64,000 bases of DNA, from assembly GCF_052056915.1 (NCBI RefSeq), contig NZ_CP195119.1:4030001-4094000 (forward strand). Reading direction: 5' to 3'. Numbering within the stretch: the stretch's first letter is position 1; each line of letters begins with the position of its first letter. Below the pieces are notes generated by a model. The model saw nothing but the letters and a program-made list of their open reading frames with translations, was not told the DNA's origin and made no database searches. Origin of the DNA: MTP4 sp052056915 (GTDB taxonomy: Archaea > Halobacteriota > Methanosarcinia > Methanosarcinales > Methanosarcinaceae). Shown piece after piece: positions 63,534 through 64,000 of the stretch. Both the position numbers and the translations under genes were made by a program.

Positions 63534-64000
63534 TCAGCTTAACTGTTCAACGAGATCCTCTCTGTCATTCAACAACAGATAGCCTTTAATTTTCCGGGCT
63601 AATCTTTCCGGAAGCCTGGCCAATTTTGTAATGTGCTTCCCTTTTATTCTCTTCAAATCGTCTTTTAGTTCATCATAAGAAATTTCCTGCAAAGGAATTG
63701 TTACTATGTGCTTTGCCCCTGTCCCCAAAATATCAATTCCCGAAGAAATTTCGATTTCTTCTTTTATTCCAGGTTTCAGACAGATCCTTATCTCGCTCAT
63801 TTCCTGAGTAAGTCCATCCAGTTTTGCCCCTAAATCCTGACCTACTTTGTTTATATTTTCGACAACAGTATCTTCAGGAACAACTTTCACAGTGGGAATC
63901 TGACCAATCACGAAAAGCAGGGTTTCATACTGTTTCGTCAGATCTCTTTCATACCTCATTACTTCAATCTTATTCAGAATATACTCGTTTTCGGGTAGAT
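63534..64000 (-). CDS. Partial protein with the HEAT-gene C-terminal domain (runs off the edge)
   Basis: The frame is open from the stop at 63534 to the window end, with no start needed inside; reading upstream of the first Met gives LPENEYILNKIEVMRYERDL. Residues after about 95 of the visible part (EIEISSGIDILGTGAKHIVTIPLQEI ... ARKIKGYLL) align with the C-terminus of the HEAT protein at 58180. The visible N-terminal part is helical. It is therefore probably the end of a second, larger HEAT- or TPR-type protein. Confidence 0.75.
   Translation of the reverse strand, partial: LPENEYILNKIEVMRYERDLTKQYETLLFVIGQIPTVKVVPEDTVVENINKVGQDLGAKLDGLTQEMSEIRICLKPGIKEEIEISSGIDILGTGAKHIVTIPLQEISYDELKDDLKRIKGKHITKLARLPERLARKIKGYLLLNDREDLVEQLS

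Noticed and set aside
1..64000. CRISPR arrays, rRNA genes and complete tRNA genes
   Set aside because: The tandem repeats have no unique spacers of regular length, and no complete tRNA or rRNA signature was found; only a tRNA 3'-end-like fragment at 63163.

Overview
The window looks like chromosomal DNA of a methanogenic archaeon of the Methanosarcina type. Supporting marks are an archaeal 542-residue PheT, a separate PurS, a CooC-type nickel ATPase, an MJ0301-like metallo-beta-lactamase, a MEDS/PocR sensor kinase, NosD-like and beta-propeller surface proteins, TPR and PASTA proteins, a CxxC-x17-CxxC zinc ribbon, TATA-box promoters and long AT-rich intergenic regions. Most genes in the first 50 kb have GC-richer codons. 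From about 50.4 kb to the right edge the DNA is visibly AT-richer and carries accessory genes.

Layout. 0-5 kb: two near-identical TudS-related desulfidase genes around a small membrane protein, a membrane protein and an NcsA/TtuA-type tRNA thiolase. 5-13 kb: pirin, a candidate structured RNA, a TctA/DUF112 permease, a DUF169 protein, a PASTA protein and two TPR proteins. 13-18 kb: CooC-like ATPase, asparagine synthetase, a Cys-rich small ORF and purS-purQ. 18-24.5 kb: secreted proteins (beta-helix, atypical subtilase with PKD, truncated EPV-repeat protein) and an MBL hydrolase. 24.5-37 kb: rnhB, a sensor kinase, pheT, an orphan Mrr-N-like module, a pair of fused pseudogenes, an exported nuclease-like lipoprotein, a response regulator and a hybrid kinase. 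37-50 kb: an orphan specificity-like protein, a broken gene, DUF3795, a U32 peptidase-family protein, a zinc ribbon, a flavoprotein, a large sensor kinase and an AAA/DUF4143 ATPase. 50.4-64 kb: a divergent cis-prenyltransferase, a beta-propeller protein, a methyltransferase/TrmB pair, hicB-hicA-hicB plus hicB-hicA, HEAT proteins, a TIR/deoxyribosyltransferase-like protein with membrane anchors, and a frameshifted pentapeptide-repeat membrane protein.

Whole-window patterns. (1) Many gene ends are followed by private short tandem repeats with units of 10-44 bp, each locus with its own unit. (2) A hairpin-centred dispersed repeat occurs about seven or eight times, and three long copies keep a similar reading frame. 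(3) A second repeat of about 150 bp occurs four to six times between 55.7 and 60.6 kb. (4) Three otherwise healthy genes have a G-rich ribosome binding site followed at normal spacing by ACG, ATA or CTG instead of a standard start. (5) Several genes are broken by single events: two homopolymer frameshifts, two in-frame TAA codons, one gene-to-gene fusion and one C-terminal truncation.

The most system-like accessory cluster is 53-64 kb: two HicBA-type modules, a TIR-like membrane protein, a pentapeptide-repeat membrane protein and two proteins sharing a C-terminal domain, with a tRNA 3'-end-like fragment near the right side. That it is a defence or mobile island is an inference. All family calls were made by eye, without database searches.
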